Source of the DNA: JBBROS01 sp965199595
GTDB lineage: Bacteria > Pseudomonadota > Alphaproteobacteria > Acetobacterales > Acetobacteraceae
Reading direction: 5' to 3'
Length of the DNA: 64,000 bases
Assembly: GCA_965199595.1 (NCBI GenBank)
Contig: OZ241182.1
Span: forward strand, 2,852,001 to 2,916,000
The position numbers were made by a program, and so were the translations under genes. The notes beneath the pieces are model-generated. The model was given only the letters and a program-made list of their open reading frames with translations, did no database searches and was not told where the DNA came from. How positions within the stretch are numbered: position 1 is the stretch's first letter; each line of letters begins with the position of its first letter. Shown here in pieces: positions 8,490 to 17,264 of this stretch.

Positions 8490-9395
8490 GTGCCAGCCAC
8501 ACCGAAGCAACGCCTGGACGCCCTGGCGATCGGGCTGGTGCTGCTGCTGTGCGCCGTGTGGGGCGTGCAGCAGGTCGCCAGCAAGGTGGCACTGACGCAG
8601 GGGATGCCGCCGTTCTTCCAGGCCGTGGTGCGCTCCGCCGTCGCCGGGCCGTTGCTGGTGGGCTGGCTGTTCCTGCGCCGCGGCCGGCCGGGGCTGCGGG
8701 CCCTGTTCGCGGCCGACGGCTCGCTCTGGCCCGGCCTGTTCACCGGGCTGCTGTTCGGCGCCGAGTTCCTGGCCCTGTTCCCCGGGGTGAAGCTCACCTC
8801 CGCCTCGCGCGCCGTGGTGCTGCTGTTCACCGGCGCGTTCTTCACCGCCATCGGCACGCACTGGTTCATCCCCGGGGAGCGGTTGCGGCTGTCGCAATGG
8901 GCCGGGCTGGTGCTGGCCTTCGCCGGGGTGTGCGCCACCATGGTGCACGGCACGGACCCTCGCCAGGCCGGTTCATTGGCCGGCGATGCCCTGGTGCTGC
9001 TGGCGGCCGCGGCCTGGGGGTTCACCACCGTCGTGGTGAAGGCCACCAGCCTGGCGCGCATCGCTTCGGAAAAGGTCCTGGCCTACCAGCTGTTCGGCGC
9101 CCTGCCGGTGCTGCTGGTCGCCGCGGGCTGGTCCGGCGAGCTGCATGTGCCGGATGCCAGCACCTATGCCTGGTTGTCGCTGGCCTATCAGGGCGTGGTG
9201 ATCGCCTTCGCCAGCTACCTGACCTGGTTCTGGCTGGTGGCGCGCTACCCCGCCGGCCGGCTTTCCGCCTTCACCTTCCTCACGCCGCTGCTCGGCATCC
9301 TCGCCGCCTGGGCGCTGCTGGGCGAGACGCCGACTCCGCTGCTGGGCCTCGGCCTGCTCTGCGTCTGCGGCGGCCTGGTGCTGGTGAACCGTTAG
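8490..9395 (+). CDS. EamA/DMT-family transporter
   Basis: 301-residue inner-membrane protein with about ten hydrophobic segments in two EamA halves. The first begins LAIGLVLLLCAVWG, with the family-typical AVWG. The second half includes the family-typical SLAYQGVVIAFASYLTWFWL. Family members export amino acids, metabolites or drugs; the cargo here is unknown. The GTG start lies 3 nt after the crotonase stop, so it is probably translated as the last gene of that operon. Its stop overlaps, tail to tail, the small secreted-protein gene on the other strand. Confidence 0.82.
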   Translation: MPATPKQRLDALAIGLVLLLCAVWGVQQVASKVALTQGMPPFFQAVVRSAVAGPLLVGWLFLRRGRPGLRALFAADGSLWPGLFTGLLFGAEFLALFPGVKLTSASRAVVLLFTGAFFTAIGTHWFIPGERLRLSQWAGLVLAFAGVCATMVHGTDPRQAGSLAGDALVLLAAAAWGFTTVVVKATSLARIASEKVLAYQLFGALPVLLVAAGWSGELHVPDASTYAWLSLAYQGVVIAFASYLTWFWLVARYPAGRLSAFTFLTPLLGILAAWALLGETPTPLLGLGLLCVCGGLVLVNR

Positions 9396-9664
9396 CGGGA
9401 GAGCGAGGGGGACGGCGCCGAGCGTGTGTCCACCGACCCGGTCGTGGACGGCGTGTCCTGCCCGGTGCCGGCGCCCACCGTGTTCGGCAGGCCGCTGAAC
9501 GGCGCCGCACGTTCGCTGCCGTCCGGACGCCCGGCGCGATCGGCCGGGATCACGCCCTCGGGCCCGCGGTTCGGCACCGGGGCGGGCGTCAGCGGCTGCG
9601 TCTGTGCGACGGCGCCGGCCGCGAAGCCGGTGGACAGGAGAATGGCGGCCAGGATCTTGTTCAT
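9392..9664 (-). CDS. Small secreted protein of unknown function
   Basis: 90 residues. A clear Sec signal peptide (MNKILAAILLSTGFAAGAVA, cleavage after AVA-Q) is followed by about 70 polar residues rich in Pro, Ser, Thr and Gly. There is no recognisable domain. It probably resides in the periplasm as a disordered peptide. The good signal peptide supports a real gene although it is short. It ends convergently in the EamA transporter stop. Confidence 0.6.
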   Translation of the reverse strand: MNKILAAILLSTGFAAGAVAQTQPLTPAPVPNRGPEGVIPADRAGRPDGSERAAPFSGLPNTVGAGTGQDTPSTTGSVDTRSAPSPSLSR

Positions 9665-9736
9665 GCCACTCCTACGCCCGTATGGCCCGGCGGTTGCAGG
9701 GCCGTTGCACCACCAGCCCCGACCGGAGCCTCAACC

Positions 9737-11299
9737 ATGCGCCTCCTGCCCCGCCTGTTCGCCGCCGCGCTGCTCGCTGCCACACCCGCCGCCGCCAAGA
9801 CCCTCACCTGGTCGTTCAGCGCCGACGTCCAGACGCTCGACCCGCACAGCTCCCGCGTCAGCTTCACCAACGCCTTCCTGGCCAACATCTACGAAACCCT
9901 GGTGCGCATGGACGACAAGCTGGCGATCGAGCCGGCGCTCGCCACCAGCTGGGACCAGGTCTCGCCCACCCGGTGGCGCTTCCATCTGCGGGAGGGCGTC
10001 ACCTTCCACGGTGGCGAGGCCTTCACCGCGGATGATGTCGCCTTCACCTGGGCCCGCCTGAACACCCCCGGCGCCAACCGCGGCCCGCTCGCCGCCGTCA
10101 CCGCCATGCGCGCCATCGACCCGGCCACCATCGAGATCGAGACCGCAAGGCCCTTTCCCGTGCTGCTCAACGCCTTGCTGGGCATGGGCATCATGAGCCG
10201 TACCTGGGCCGAGGCGAACAACGCCGCCGCCGCCAGCGACCTCTCCGCCAACACCGAGAACTTCGCGACCCGGCACGAGAACGGCACCGGACCCTTCACC
10301 GTCATTTCCCGCCAGCCCGATGGACCCACCGTGCTGAAGCCGTTCCGCGGCTGGTGGGACAAGCCGGTGCACAACCTGCACCAGGTGACCTTCCTGCCGA
10401 TCAGGAACGCCGCCACCCGCACCGCCAGCCTGCTGAGCGGCGGCACCGACGCCACCGTGGACCTGCCGCTGCAGGACGTGGAGCGCCTGTCACGCGACCC
10501 GCGGATGCAGGTGGTGCAGGGCCCGGAGCTGCGCACCATCTACATCGGGTTCGACGAGTACCGTGACGAGCTGCTGTACAGCGACGTGAAGGGCCGCAAC
10601 CCGTTCAAGGACCACCGGGTGCGGGAGGCGCTGTACCGCGCCATCGACATCGAAGCGATCAGGCGCACGGTGATGCGCGGCCAGGCCTGGCCCGCCGGGT
10701 TCATGGCCTCCCCGCTGCTGAACGGCGCGCCGCAGGACCTCAACACCCGCCTCCCCTTCGACCCCGAAGGTGCCAGGCGGCTGCTGGCCGAGGCCGGCTA
10801 TCCCAACGGCTTCGGCTTCGGGCTCACCTGCCCGAACGACCGCTATGTGAACGACGAGCGCATCTGTCAGGCCATCGCCTCCATGTGGGCGCGCGTCGGC
10901 ATCAACGCGGCGGTGCAGAGCGAGACCACCGTCACGTGGTCCCGCCGCACCGCCCAGGGCGATGTCACCGCCTTCATGCTGGGCCACGCCGCCCTGCCGC
11001 TGGCGGAGGTGTATTCGACGCTGGCCGACGTGATCCATACCAGGACGGCCGATGCGGGCGGGCTCAATTACGGCCGCTACAGCAACCCCAGGGTCGACGC
11101 CCTGATCGACCAGATCGCCCAGGAGGCCGACCCGGCGAAGCGCGCCGCGCAGGTGCACGAGGCCTTCCTGCTGGAGAAGCAGGACATCGGCAACATCCCG
11201 CTGCACCAGCAGCCGCTGACCTGGGCTTCCAGGAAGGGCATCGACATGCACCAGGCGCCGGACAACAGTTTCCGCCTGTACCTCGTTCGGGTGAACTAA
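9737..11299 (+). CDS. Peptide-type ABC transporter substrate-binding protein (SBP_bac_5)
   Basis: 520 residues. The reading frame is open far upstream, but the start is set at the ATG at 9737 because a GGAGCC site lies just before it and a signal peptide follows (MRLLPRLFAAALLAATPAAA). The mature protein has family 5 features: SADVQTLDPHSS, LATSWDQVSPTRWRFHLREGVTFHGG and TADDVAFTW. Such proteins bind oligopeptides, opines or similar solutes in the periplasm. No permease or ATPase gene is adjacent, which is unusual. The next gene, an amidohydrolase, starts 3 nt after the stop, suggesting that the captured ligand may be its substrate. Confidence 0.88.
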   Translation: MRLLPRLFAAALLAATPAAAKTLTWSFSADVQTLDPHSSRVSFTNAFLANIYETLVRMDDKLAIEPALATSWDQVSPTRWRFHLREGVTFHGGEAFTADDVAFTWARLNTPGANRGPLAAVTAMRAIDPATIEIETARPFPVLLNALLGMGIMSRTWAEANNAAAASDLSANTENFATRHENGTGPFTVISRQPDGPTVLKPFRGWWDKPVHNLHQVTFLPIRNAATRTASLLSGGTDATVDLPLQDVERLSRDPRMQVVQGPELRTIYIGFDEYRDELLYSDVKGRNPFKDHRVREALYRAIDIEAIRRTVMRGQAWPAGFMASPLLNGAPQDLNTRLPFDPEGARRLLAEAGYPNGFGFGLTCPNDRYVNDERICQAIASMWARVGINAAVQSETTVTWSRRTAQGDVTAFMLGHAALPLAEVYSTLADVIHTRTADAGGLNYGRYSNPRVDALIDQIAQEADPAKRAAQVHEAFLLEKQDIGNIPLHQQPLTWASRKGIDMHQAPDNSFRLYLVRVN

Positions 11300-11302
11300 G
11301 TC

Positions 11303-12715
11303 ATGGACCTTCTCATCACCGGCGGCACCGTCATCACGATGGATGCCACCCGCCGGGTCATCGAAGATGGCGCCGTCGCCATCACCGGCAACACCATCAC
11401 CGCCGTGGGCCCGGCTGCCGAGCTGCCGACCACCGCCGCCCGCGTGATCGACGCGCGGGGCATGGCGATCCTGCCCGGGCTGATCGACGGCCACGCCCAT
11501 GCCGGGCACGGCCTGGTGAAGACCATGGGCGGCGGGGACAGTGCCGCGTGGGGCGAGGCGTGCCGGGTCATCTACACCACGGCCTCGCCCCCTTCGTTCT
11601 GGCGCGCGGAGGCACGGCTGGCGGCACTGGAACGGCTCATGTTCGGCGTCACCACCGGCATGTCCCTGCTGGGCGGCGGCGACAGCGTGATGCGGGTGGA
11701 CACGCCGGAGCATGGTGACGCGCATTGCCAGGGCGTGGCCGAGATCGGCATCCGCAACATCATGGCCGTGGGCCCGACCCGGCCGCCCTTCCCCCGCCCC
11801 TACGCCGATGCCTCCGGCCGCGAATACCAGGTCAGCTTCGAGCAGCAGCTCGAAACCATCGGCACCCTGATCGAGCGCTGGCACGGCGCCGCCTCCGGCC
11901 GCCTCGCCGTCGCCACCCTGATGCCGGTGTACCGGGAGGCCACGCACGACCCGGCCCAGGTCGCCGAGATCGAGCGCCAGGGCCGCCTGGTGCAGGACCT
12001 CGGCCGCCGCCGCGGCACGCTGTTCCATCAGGACGGCCACCGCGACGGCAGCATCGACCTGGCCCGCCGCATGTTCGGCCTGCTCGGCCCGGACGCGCTG
12101 CTGTCGCACTGCACGGACCTGACCGAGGCCGACATCGCGGCCTGCGTCGAGACCGGCACCCGCATCGTGCACAACCCCTCCGCCATCGCCTCCGTGCGCG
12201 GCTACTGCCCGGTGCCCGCCCTGCTGGACCGCGGCGTGGTGGTGATGATCGGCAGCGACGGCACCGCGCCGGACCGCAGCACGGACATGTTCCGCCACAT
12301 GTTCCAGTGCATGCGCCTGCACCAGCGCGAGCACCGCGACGAGCGGCTGATGCCGCCCGGCAAGCTGCTGGAGATGGTCACCATCGACGCCGCCCGCGCC
12401 CTGCACATGGATGACCGCATCGGCAGCCTCGAACCCGGCAAGCGCGCGGACGTCATCACCGTCGATCTCCGCAAGCCGCATCTCGCCCCCGCCAACATGC
12501 CGGTCTGGCGCGTGGTGTGCTTCGCCAACGGGCAGGACGTGGACACCGTGGTGGTGGACGGCGCGGTGCTGATGCACGGCCGCCAGGTGCCGCATGTGGA
12601 CGTGGACGACGTGCTGGCCGCCGCCGATGCCGAAACCCGGGCGATGCTGGACCGCACCGGCTTCACCTCCATGCTGGCGGAGCCGGCCACGCTGTGGGGC
12701 CGGTCGCGGCACTGA
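11303..12715 (+). CDS. Amidohydrolase-superfamily metalloenzyme (TrzA/AtzA or MTA/SAH-deaminase-like)
   Basis: 470-residue cytoplasmic zinc hydrolase or deaminase. It has the metal-binding HxH after the first strand (GLIDGHAHAGHG), a later LSHCTDLTE segment with the third His region, HNPSAIASVRGYCPVP, and the final metal Asp in MIGSDGTAPDRS. The C-terminal beta sandwich closes with EPGKRADVITVD. Family members remove amino or amide groups from heterocycles or nucleoside derivatives. Pairing with the binding protein gene 3 nt upstream suggests catabolism of an imported nitrogen compound. The substrate is not predictable from sequence. Confidence 0.83.
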   Translation: MDLLITGGTVITMDATRRVIEDGAVAITGNTITAVGPAAELPTTAARVIDARGMAILPGLIDGHAHAGHGLVKTMGGGDSAAWGEACRVIYTTASPPSFWRAEARLAALERLMFGVTTGMSLLGGGDSVMRVDTPEHGDAHCQGVAEIGIRNIMAVGPTRPPFPRPYADASGREYQVSFEQQLETIGTLIERWHGAASGRLAVATLMPVYREATHDPAQVAEIERQGRLVQDLGRRRGTLFHQDGHRDGSIDLARRMFGLLGPDALLSHCTDLTEADIAACVETGTRIVHNPSAIASVRGYCPVPALLDRGVVVMIGSDGTAPDRSTDMFRHMFQCMRLHQREHRDERLMPPGKLLEMVTIDAARALHMDDRIGSLEPGKRADVITVDLRKPHLAPANMPVWRVVCFANGQDVDTVVVDGAVLMHGRQVPHVDVDDVLAAADAETRAMLDRTGFTSMLAEPATLWGRSRH

Positions 12716-12724
12716 TCGCCCGCC

Positions 12725-13636
12725 ATGCCGCTCTGGTTGCCGGTCACCTTCGCGGCGGCGCTGTTCCAGACCTGGCGCACCGCCCTGCAGCAGCGGCTGC
12801 GCGGCAAGGCCTCGGTCGGCACCGCCGGGCTGGTGCGGTACCTGTATGCGGTGCCGGTCGGGGCGTTCTACCTGCTGTTGTACTGCAGCCTGGCCGGCGC
12901 GGCGGTGCCGCCAGCCACCGCGGGGTTCATGCTCGGCTGCCTGGTGGCCGGGGTCGCGCAGATCCTCGGCACCTCGCTGCTGATCCTGTCCTTCGGCTAC
13001 CGCAACTTCGCCGTCGGTACCGCCTATTCCAAGACCGACGCGGTGCAGGCGGCCCTGGTCGCGGCGCTGCTGTTCCACGAGACGCTGGCCGATGCGGCCT
13101 GGCTCGGCATCGGCCTGGGCGTGGGAGGCGTGCTGGTGCTGTCGCTGGCCGGCCGCGGCCTGCGCCCCATGGACCTGCTGCGCGCCACGATGCAGCCGGC
13201 GGCGCGATGCGGCCTGGGAGCCGGCAGCGCCTTCGCCGTGTCCGGCATCGCCATCAAGTCCGCCACCGTGGCGCTGGGCGTGCCGGACAAGGTGTTGGCC
13301 GCCCTGTTCGCGCTGGTCGTCACCAACGTGACGCAGACGCTGCTGCAAGGCGCCTGGATGGCCTGGCGGGAGCCCGCCGGGTTGCGCGCCGCCTTCACCA
13401 TGTGGCGCAGCGCCGCCTGGGTGGGTGTGCTTTCGGCCAGCGGGTCCGCCTGCTGGTTCGCCGGGTTCGCGCTGGCCCCGGTCGCGCTGGTGCGGACGGT
13501 GGGCCAGGTCGAGATGGTGTTCACCCTGCTGTTCAGCCGCTTCTACCTGCGTGAGACGCTGCGCCGGTCCGACCTTGCCGGACTGGCGCTGATCGTCACG
13601 GGCGTGACGGTCGTGCTGCTGTTCTCGGTGCGCTGA
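12725..13636 (+). CDS. EamA/DMT-family transporter
   Basis: 303 residues with about ten predicted membrane helices in two halves. The second half ends RTVGQVEMVFTLLFSRFYLRE, then ALIVTGVTVVLLFS, typical of EamA-domain permeases. It starts 9 nt after the amidohydrolase stop and so probably shares a transcript with the binding protein and amidohydrolase. It may export the amidohydrolase product or take up a related compound. It is distinct in sequence from the EamA protein at 8490-9395. Confidence 0.8.
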   Translation: MPLWLPVTFAAALFQTWRTALQQRLRGKASVGTAGLVRYLYAVPVGAFYLLLYCSLAGAAVPPATAGFMLGCLVAGVAQILGTSLLILSFGYRNFAVGTAYSKTDAVQAALVAALLFHETLADAAWLGIGLGVGGVLVLSLAGRGLRPMDLLRATMQPAARCGLGAGSAFAVSGIAIKSATVALGVPDKVLAALFALVVTNVTQTLLQGAWMAWREPAGLRAAFTMWRSAAWVGVLSASGSACWFAGFALAPVALVRTVGQVEMVFTLLFSRFYLRETLRRSDLAGLALIVTGVTVVLLFSVR

Positions 13637-13652
13637 GGTGCGCTGAAGCCGC

Positions 13653-14648
13653 TCAGCCGGGCAGCGTGGCGGGGTCCACATCCTCGATCCGCGCGGGGCT
13701 CCACCGCGGGGTGCGGTCCTTGTCCACCAGCATGGCGCGGACACCCTCGGCGAAGTCCGGATGCGCGGTGGCGTGCCGGGTCAGCACGAGTTCCGCGTCG
13801 AGGCATTGCTCCAGGGTGCGCGCGGCCCCCTGGCGCAGGATCGCATGGGTCCAGAGCACCGAACTCGGCGAGACGTGCCGCAGCGTGGCGAGGGTCTCGC
13901 GCGACCATTCCGTGCCGGCGGCCTCAAGCCCAGCGATGATCGCGCTGACGGGGCCGGCGCCGAAGGCGCCAAGGTCGAGTGCGGTCGCCGTGGTTTGCAC
14001 CGGCGGCTGGCTGAACCCGGCCAGCACGGCGACCCCATCCTGCACCAGGCCCGCCACCAGCGCCTCCAGCTCGGCGCGCGGCACGAAATGCGTCGCGAAG
14101 CCAACCCAGGCCGCGTCCATCCCGGTGACGCGCGCGCCGGTCAGGCCCAGGTACATGCCCCAGTCGCCGCGCAGCCGTGGCAGGGCGAAGGTGGCGCCCA
14201 CATCCGGGAACAGCGCGATGCCGGTCTCCGGCATCGCGAACATCGCGTGTTCGGTGGCGATGCGGACCGTGCCATGGATGGAGAGGCCAACGCCGCCACC
14301 CATGCAGATGCCATCGACCAGAGCGATATAGGGCTTGGGGTAACGCGCGATCTTGAGGTTCAGCGCGTATTCGGCGCGGAAGAACGCCTCGATCTCATCC
14401 GCCGCGCCAGCCAGTGCAAGCCGTCGCAGGTCACGCACGTCACCCCCGGCACAGAACGCCCGGCCTCCCGCGGCATCAAGCAGAATGGCATGGACCGCAG
14501 GATCATCCCGCCAGGAGTCGAGCGCCGCGGCAATGCTGTGCACCATGTCCATGCTCAGCGCGTTGAGCGCCTTCGGACGGTTGAGGGTGATGCGGCCCAG
14601 TCGTCCCTGACGCTGGACGATGACGGTCGGTTCGGCTGGGTCGGTCAT
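13653..14648 (-). CDS. 3-hydroxyisobutyryl-CoA hydrolase-like (ECH_2 family)
   Basis: 331-residue crotonase of the longer ECH_2/HIBCH type, hydrolysing 3-hydroxyisobutyryl-CoA in valine degradation. It begins with the LNRPKALNAL block, then has FCAGGDVRDL for the oxyanion hole, GICMGGGVGLS, and MPETGIALFPDVGATFALPRL, which retains the glutamate at the second catalytic position. The length and the FPDVG motif separate it from ordinary enoyl-CoA hydratases. It converges on the EamA gene with a 16-nt gap. The valine-pathway partners are not in the window. Confidence 0.82.
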   Translation of the reverse strand: MTDPAEPTVIVQRQGRLGRITLNRPKALNALSMDMVHSIAAALDSWRDDPAVHAILLDAAGGRAFCAGGDVRDLRRLALAGAADEIEAFFRAEYALNLKIARYPKPYIALVDGICMGGGVGLSIHGTVRIATEHAMFAMPETGIALFPDVGATFALPRLRGDWGMYLGLTGARVTGMDAAWVGFATHFVPRAELEALVAGLVQDGVAVLAGFSQPPVQTTATALDLGAFGAGPVSAIIAGLEAAGTEWSRETLATLRHVSPSSVLWTHAILRQGAARTLEQCLDAELVLTRHATAHPDFAEGVRAMLVDKDRTPRWSPARIEDVDPATLPG

Positions 14649-14700
14649 AGGCCAGGCTCCTGAAGGGAACCCGGCCTATACCGCCGGCAGGCCGCGGGAG

Positions 14701-15150
14701 CTATCGCCCGATCAGCCTTGAGACCATTTCCGCCGCCGCCGTGGCCACGCTGCGGCGCGCCCGCGTGCGGACGCCAGTCCGGAACACGAGGCCGGTCACC
14801 TCCGCCGCCATGCCCATCACGGTCAAAGACCGCTTCAGTTCGAGCATGGCCTGGACCCGGACCTGCCGGGCCTCGACCTCGATCGGGTCGGGGACACTCC
14901 GGAGCGCCATGGTGCCCAACACGCCAGCGGCGATCACATCGATGGCCAGGACGATCAGCACCGATACCATCGGCGACAGCCAGAGCGTCAGGGCCACATA
15001 GATCGTGAAGTGCAGCACCACGAGCGCCGCGATCGCGAACGCCGCTGCGGCAGCACCATAGGCGCCGCGCATGGCCTGCCGCCGCGCAAGCCGGCGGAGG
15101 CGCAGGGCCTCCGCCGCGGTCGCGATCTTGGCGAGTTCGACCGTACGCAC
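14701..15150 (-). CDS. Holin-like inner-membrane protein
   Basis: About 149 residues from a GTG at 15150 (VRTVELAKIA), 4 nt after the stop of the upstream DUF883-like gene; longer starts would overlap that gene. Two strongly hydrophobic segments (about 34-56 and 63-82) are followed by an amphipathic, Arg-rich tail. This layout matches the phage-holin-III-like/DUF1469 proteins commonly encoded behind DUF883 genes in alphaproteobacteria. It is probably part of a stress-induced membrane module and not phage-derived, since no phage genes are nearby. Confidence 0.7.
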   Translation of the reverse strand: MRTVELAKIATAAEALRLRRLARRQAMRGAYGAAAAAFAIAALVVLHFTIYVALTLWLSPMVSVLIVLAIDVIAAGVLGTMALRSVPDPIEVEARQVRVQAMLELKRSLTVMGMAAEVTGLVFRTGVRTRARRSVATAAAEMVSRLIGR

Positions 15151-15154
15151 CGGG

Positions 15155-15424
15155 TTAACGGACGATGCGGCCGAGCAGGTAGCCGATGCCGGAAGCAATC
15201 AGCACCGCCACGATCGGAGACTCACGCACACGCTCGGACAGTGCCTCGGACTGGTCGTCGTAGATCCCCTTGGCCTGGCGCGCATAGTCCTCAGCCTGGC
15301 CGGCGGCATTCGCCAGCGCGGGGGTCACGCGCTCGCTCATCAGGGTCTGAACCTGGTCGCGAAGCTGGGCGATCTGCTCCTTGGCGTCCTGCGCAGCGTC
15401 GTTCGCGGTGTTTGAGGTGGGCAT
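15155..15424 (-). CDS. ElaB/YqjD/DUF883-family membrane-anchored protein
   Basis: 89 residues. A polar, helical N-terminal part (about 1-65, rich in Ala, Gln and Glu, coiled-coil-like) is followed by one C-terminal helix (PIVAVLIASGIGYLLGRIVR), the family hallmark. E. coli relatives tether ribosomes to the inner membrane in stationary phase. The ATG at 15424 is preceded by AAGGAGAG, so it is preferred over an upstream in-frame start. It forms a two-gene unit with the holin-like gene. Confidence 0.82.
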   Translation of the reverse strand: MPTSNTANDAAQDAKEQIAQLRDQVQTLMSERVTPALANAAGQAEDYARQAKGIYDDQSEALSERVRESPIVAVLIASGIGYLLGRIVR

Positions 15425-15661
15425 GCGTCTCTCCTTGAGGGATGGGATGTGTGTTGCAACGCCACCCGTCCAGCCGGGTTGCCACAGCATGCTTGGTTTC
15501 CGTGCAGCGGTGAGGGTTGCAAGGCCCATCGCCACGGCACGCGCCGGTTCCATTCCGCAGGCAGCCTCGTTAATGTATCCTGGCGTATAGAAAATCACGA
15601 CCGTCCGGGTCCCGGATCCGGCACGGCATCACAAGTCGAAGTCTCCAAAGCGGGGTGGCCG

Positions 15662-15847
15662 GTGGAATCGGTATTGTTCATGATCGACGCCGTTGCGATC
15701 GTCACCCTCGCCTTGTGGGCCCTGCTCGATGAACGGCGGCCGAAGGGACAGAAGCTGACCAGCCCGTTCCGCATGCTGGAAACCTCGATCAGCAAGACCA
15801 GGCAGCGCAGGTTCTCGCAAAATCCGCGGGGCGCGCCCCGCCGATGA
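15662..15847 (+). CDS. Small membrane protein coupled to the O-glycosylation ligase
   Basis: 61 residues from GTG (55 from the internal ATG at 15680). One hydrophobic helix (VLFMIDAVAIVTLALWALL) is followed by a basic tail ending in ARR-like residues. Its TGA overlaps the ligase ATG (ATGA), a strong sign that it is translated. No family is recognised; it may be an assembly or stability partner of the ligase. The upstream region 15425-15661 separates it from the divergent DUF883 gene and holds a TATAGA hexamer at 15586 without a convincing -35. Confidence 0.55.
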   Translation: MESVLFMIDAVAIVTLALWALLDERRPKGQKLTSPFRMLETSISKTRQRRFSQNPRGAPRR

Positions 15848-17232
15848 GAGACCTCATGTTCGCGGCGGTCTGGATCGTCGCCCTTCCGCTGAGTGTCGTC
15901 TCGCCGCATGCGGGAGTCATGCTGTGGGTATGGGTCGCGATGCTGTCGCCCAACGAACTCCTGTACGGGTTCATGGCCGGCGTTCCGTTCAACAAGCTGA
16001 TCGTTGCGACCACCGTTCCCTTCATCTTTCTGAGCAAGGAGAAGAAGGACTTCTACCTCGATCCCATCCTCACCCTGCTGCTTGCATTCGGGCTGATCGG
16101 GGTGTTCTCGTGGACGTTCTCGATCGTTTCCAGCGACGATGGCACCGAGCTGTTCTTCAAGCTGCTCAAGATCATCGTGCTTACATTCGTCATCACCGGG
16201 GTGGCATCCACCCGGATGCGCATGCACCAGCTGGTCATCGCCATCGTCATCTCCCTGGGGTTCCTGGGCGTGAAGGAAGGCCTGATCTCGATCCTGACCG
16301 CCGGTGGGCATCAGATCATCGGCAATGGCGGCATCGGCGACAACAACTCGCTCGCCACTGCCCTGTTGATGGTCGTGCCGCTTACCTATTATCTGGCCCG
16401 GTATTCCGAAGTGAAGATGATGCGGCTGGCGATGTTCGCCGTCATGGGCCTGAGTATTGTCACCACCGTCATGACGTTCTCCCGCGGCGGGTTCATCGGT
16501 CTGATCGTCGTCGGGGCGCTGATGATCAAGAACAGCCGCAGCAAGTTCCTCAGCCTCATCCTGGTGGTGGTCGCCGCGGCGCTGATCTTCAGTTTCGCCC
16601 CGGCCTCCTGGTTCGAGCGGCTGAACACCATCGAGGATGCCAACAATGACAGCTCGTTCATGGGCCGGGTCGTTGCCTGGAAGATCAGCCTGCTGATCGC
16701 GTTGGATCACCCGCTGTTCGGCGGCGGCTTCCATGCGGTGCAGCGCGGCCTGACCTGGTCGGCATACCGGCCGTTCCTGCCCTCCGTCAACTTCGTCAAC
16801 ACGCCGCCCGCGGACGTGCTCCCGCATGCCGCGCACAGCATCTACTTCGAGGTCCTGGGCGATTTCGGCTTCCTCGGGCTCGCCGTCTATCTGTCTATGC
16901 TGGGCATGACGCTGCTGCGATGCCGGCAGATCATCAAGATGGCCAGGCGGGTGCCCTCGCTGCAATGGGCCGCGGATCTCGGCCGGATGATGGAGATCAG
17001 CCTGATGGTCTTCTTCGTGACCGCGGCCGCGCTCAGCATGGCCTATTTCGAGTTGTTCTATGTCTTTCTCGCGATCATCTCGCGGTGCCATCGAACCGTG
17101 CGCCAGATGCTGGCTGAAGGGATTGCCGAACAGCCCGCACCGGCCGCCATGGCCCCGCGCGGCGGCTTCGTGCCCGGCCCCCTCGCCCGTCCACCCGTGG
17201 CCGCCCGGCTGCAACCCGGCACGCGGCCCTAG
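15844..17232 (+). CDS. Exosortase-A-system-type O-glycosylation ligase (Wzy/WaaL-like)
   Basis: 462-residue polytopic membrane protein with about eleven hydrophobic segments and the Wzy_C-type core (VMTFSRGGFIGL and a long periplasmic loop around 290-345 with HPLFGGGFHAVQRG). The N-terminal sequence (SPHAGVMLWVWVAMLSPNELLYGF) is characteristic of the putative O-glycosylation ligases associated with exosortase A. It would transfer a glycan to protein or polymerise exopolysaccharide in the periplasm. It stands away from any exosortase gene here, but a PEP-CTERM protein is encoded at 52502. It is coupled by ATGA to the preceding small membrane ORF. Confidence 0.82.
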   Translation: MRDLMFAAVWIVALPLSVVSPHAGVMLWVWVAMLSPNELLYGFMAGVPFNKLIVATTVPFIFLSKEKKDFYLDPILTLLLAFGLIGVFSWTFSIVSSDDGTELFFKLLKIIVLTFVITGVASTRMRMHQLVIAIVISLGFLGVKEGLISILTAGGHQIIGNGGIGDNNSLATALLMVVPLTYYLARYSEVKMMRLAMFAVMGLSIVTTVMTFSRGGFIGLIVVGALMIKNSRSKFLSLILVVVAAALIFSFAPASWFERLNTIEDANNDSSFMGRVVAWKISLLIALDHPLFGGGFHAVQRGLTWSAYRPFLPSVNFVNTPPADVLPHAAHSIYFEVLGDFGFLGLAVYLSMLGMTLLRCRQIIKMARRVPSLQWAADLGRMMEISLMVFFVTAAALSMAYFELFYVFLAIISRCHRTVRQMLAEGIAEQPAPAAMAPRGGFVPGPLARPPVAARLQPGTRP

Positions 17233-17264
17233 CGCCTCATCCTCCGTCTTCAAGGTAAGCCCGC

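Noticed and set aside
8069..9736. Long open frame leading into the ABC binding-protein gene
   Set aside because: It overlaps the crotonase, EamA and secreted-protein genes in another frame and is Arg/Ala-rich, as expected of high-GC shadow frames. A signal peptide and ribosome-binding site place the true start at 9737.
10490..13744. Very long minus-strand frame opposite the binding protein, amidohydrolase and EamA genes
   Set aside because: Composition is His/Gly/Arg/Ala-rich without domains; it is the complement of well-supported genes. The same applies to the minus frames at 21114-24689, 15595-17253 and 4302-6293.
14701..15424. Phage holin of a prophage remnant
   Set aside because: Holin-like proteins behind DUF883 genes are common chromosomal membrane proteins, and no phage genes are present.
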